Assembly: GCF_003467445.1 (NCBI RefSeq)
Contig: NZ_QSGS01000026.1
Span: forward strand, 1 to 8,740
DNA from: Exiguobacterium sp. AM39-5BH
GTDB lineage: Bacteria; Bacillota; Bacilli; Exiguobacteriales; Exiguobacteriaceae
DNA: 8,740 bases
Reading direction: 5' to 3'
In this document: positions 8,125 through 8,740 of the stretch, piece by piece
Numbering within the stretch: position 1 is the first letter of the stretch
How the letters are laid out: every line of letters begins with the position of its first letter
The notes under the pieces: generated by a model
Databases searched by the model: none
The model's input: only the letters and a program-made list of their open reading frames with translations
Told to the model about the DNA's origin: nothing
Made by a program: the position numbers and the translations under genes

Positions 8125-8140
8125 GTTTACAATCGTAAAC
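8125..8140. promoter_or_regulatory. CopY operator, copY-proximal box
   Basis: GTTTACAATCGTAAAC is a perfect 6-bp dyad with a 4-base centre. The core TACAATCGTA differs from the cop-box consensus TACANNTGTA at one position. It lies downstream of the predicted -10 and close to the copY ribosome binding site. It is an exact copy of the box at 8157-8172, offset by 32 bp, about three helical turns. Confidence 0.8.
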
Positions 8141-8155
8141 GTTTTGTTTGATTTA

Positions 8156-8184
8156 AGTTTACAATCGTAAACGTCGTCTGTCAA
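8156..8184 (-). promoter_or_regulatory. Predicted sigma-A promoter of copYZA
   Basis: On the - strand, TTGACA (8179-8184) is a perfect -35. A 17-base spacer follows, then TAAACT (8156-8161) as a 4-of-6 -10. A cop-box dyad overlaps the spacer and -10. The start would fall near 8150, about 48 bases before the copY ATG, leaving the second box in the early transcribed region. Confidence 0.8.
8157..8172. promoter_or_regulatory. CopY operator, promoter-embedded box
   Basis: A second copy of GTTTACAATCGTAAAC. It covers most of the -10 element and the adjoining spacer of the copY promoter, so bound CopY would block RNA polymerase. CopY is the natural ligand, because cop boxes of this type are its known targets in Firmicutes. 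Confidence 0.85.
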
Positions 8185-8215
8185 CCATTATGTTTTTGGG
8201 TTCGCTATTCAGTCT

Positions 8216-8389
8216 TCATTGGCTATATTCTTGTCTAGAAAACGCATCTGGATATCCTTCAGCAACGCTTTCAAATAGTAGTGCGAGCTGACGGCATCCC
8301 GGGCACCAATCGGTGGTGAACTTTAAGACTACAGGCTGCGTAGAGTGATTAACCATTTGCAAATCAGATAATTGAAATTTCGAAAGCAT
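8216..8389 (-). pseudogene. Thioredoxin-like gene, truncated, under cop-box control
   Basis: A 57-codon reading from ATG 8389, set by AGAGGAG five bases upstream. It has the N-terminal half of a thioredoxin: PVVLKFTTDWCPGC, with the redox motif WCPGC at 28-32, then a helix RQLALLFESVAEGYPD. Thioredoxins are usually about 100-110 residues, with a cis-Pro strand and a last helix, both missing here. After YPD the reading drifts to AFSRQEYSQ and stops at 8216. Another frame just there (8238 down to 8212) reads LDKNIANED, which resembles the DxDxNxxIAxE segment that should follow. So there is a small frame-changing deletion, and the 3' half is lost just before the copY promoter. A functional mini-protein is possible but less likely. 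The promoter and operators upstream remain intact, so the remnant may still be copper-induced. Confidence 0.7.
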
Positions 8390-8410
8390 TTTTTCTCCTC
8401 TCTTTTCGTT

Positions 8411-8420
8411 TACGTTTGTA
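8411..8420. promoter_or_regulatory. CopY-type operator, second box of the thioredoxin remnant
   Basis: TACGTTTGTA matches the cop-box TACANNTGTA with one mismatch. It lies just downstream of the predicted transcription start of the thioredoxin-like gene, 23 bp from the box at 8434-8443. Confidence 0.65.
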
Positions 8421-8429
8421 ATCGATTTA

Positions 8430-8458
8430 AATTTACAACTGTAAACGTTATTTGTCAA
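8430..8458 (-). promoter_or_regulatory. Predicted sigma-A promoter of the thioredoxin-like gene
   Basis: On the - strand, TTGACA (8453-8458), a 17-base spacer and TAAATT (8430-8435) form a promoter with a perfect -35 and a 4-of-6 -10. A cop box fills the spacer. Transcription should start near 8423 and may run on into copY, since I see no terminator between them. Confidence 0.78.
8432..8445. promoter_or_regulatory. CopY operator, perfect cop box
   Basis: TTTACAACTGTAAA is a perfect dyad containing TACAACTGTA, an exact match to the published cop-box consensus TACANNTGTA. It lies in the promoter spacer and touches the -10, the same placement as the embedded box of the copY promoter. Confidence 0.85.
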
Positions 8459-8740
8459 TCTATATATTCGTGTCCATTTTGTATGTTTCTTTAAGCTTAT
8501 TGTTTCTCTCAAAACACTAATTCGATTCGTACTTAGTTGGGTCGTATTTATTTTGAACTCATACAGCTTTAAATTGTTAACTACTGTCATCTCTTATATG
8601 ATGTAATAAAACAAAGTAGGAATTGTTTTAAGCGTTTTGTTGCTTAGTCGCTAGGATTAAATAGATGATTCGACTACTAGCTTACTATTGAGACATTCTC
8701 ATAAGTAAAAAGTGTAGGAAGGTATACATTTCGACGTCGA
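8459..8740. other. AT-rich stretch without a supported gene
   Basis: No reading frame here shows protein-like sequence or a ribosome binding site with a start. The open frame running back to 8590 on the - strand is only the non-coding leader of the thioredoxin-like gene. I see no tRNA, repeat array or convincing terminator. A new gene may begin beyond the right edge. Confidence 0.6.

Noticed and set aside
8125..8172. Direct repeat of 16 bases as a possible attachment site or the start of a CRISPR array
   Set aside because: Each copy is a dyad matching the CopY operator and sits on the copY promoter; there are only two copies and no spacer-repeat pattern.
8390..8590. N-terminal extension of the thioredoxin-like reading frame (start at 8590)
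   Set aside because: It runs through the promoter, both cop boxes and the ribosome binding site, and its translation is not protein-like; ATG 8389 is the start.
8645..8676. TAGTCG/CGACTA inverted repeat near the right end as a mobile-element end
   Set aside because: Six-base arms 20 bases apart are expected by chance; no transposase or target duplication is visible.

Overview
The window looks like chromosomal DNA of a moderate-GC Bacillales bacterium. Exiguobacterium is my best guess, inferred from a BglG/LicT-regulated aryl-beta-glucoside locus, a CopY-type copper regulator and strong AGGAGG ribosome binding sites. The genus is not proven by the sequence.

Left part (1-1820, + strand): the tail of a beta-glucoside utilisation operon that is decaying. 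A GH1 6-phospho-beta-glucosidase keeps its C-terminal part (nucleophile ENG, phosphate-binding S-K-Y region). Its upstream part is out of frame and carries stops. The following licT-type antiterminator gene has a one-base frameshift near 1369 and a TGA in place of a conserved Arg codon at 1531. Repairing both gives a 284-residue protein, the normal family length. An intrinsic terminator closes the operon at 1785-1817.

Main part (8460 down to 1947, - strand): a co-oriented copper/thiol cluster. In transcription order it holds a broken thioredoxin-like gene (8389-8216), copY (8102-7644), copZ (7598-7383), copA (7364-4905), a glutaredoxin-like gene (4890-4615), a second small HMA protein with a CSCC tail (4472-4230), a His-rich protein with two HxHP modules (4179-3502) and a MATE efflux transporter (3422-2001). 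A hairpin followed by T-rich sequence ends the cluster at about 1947-1983.

Regulation: two promoters, in front of the thioredoxin remnant and in front of copY, have the same layout. Each is TTGACA-N17-TAAA(T/C)T with a cop-box palindrome (TACANNTGTA type) inside the spacer and a second box just downstream. Over 35 bases the two differ at only six positions, all transitions, so they look like duplicates. CopY carries the CxCxxxxCxC copper-sensing tail. The expected logic is that Cu(I), delivered by the CopZ chaperone, releases CopY and induces CopZ and the CopA exporter. The redox, HMA and His-rich proteins downstream probably extend this response; that is inference from position.

The right end (about 8460-8740) is AT-rich and holds no gene I can support.
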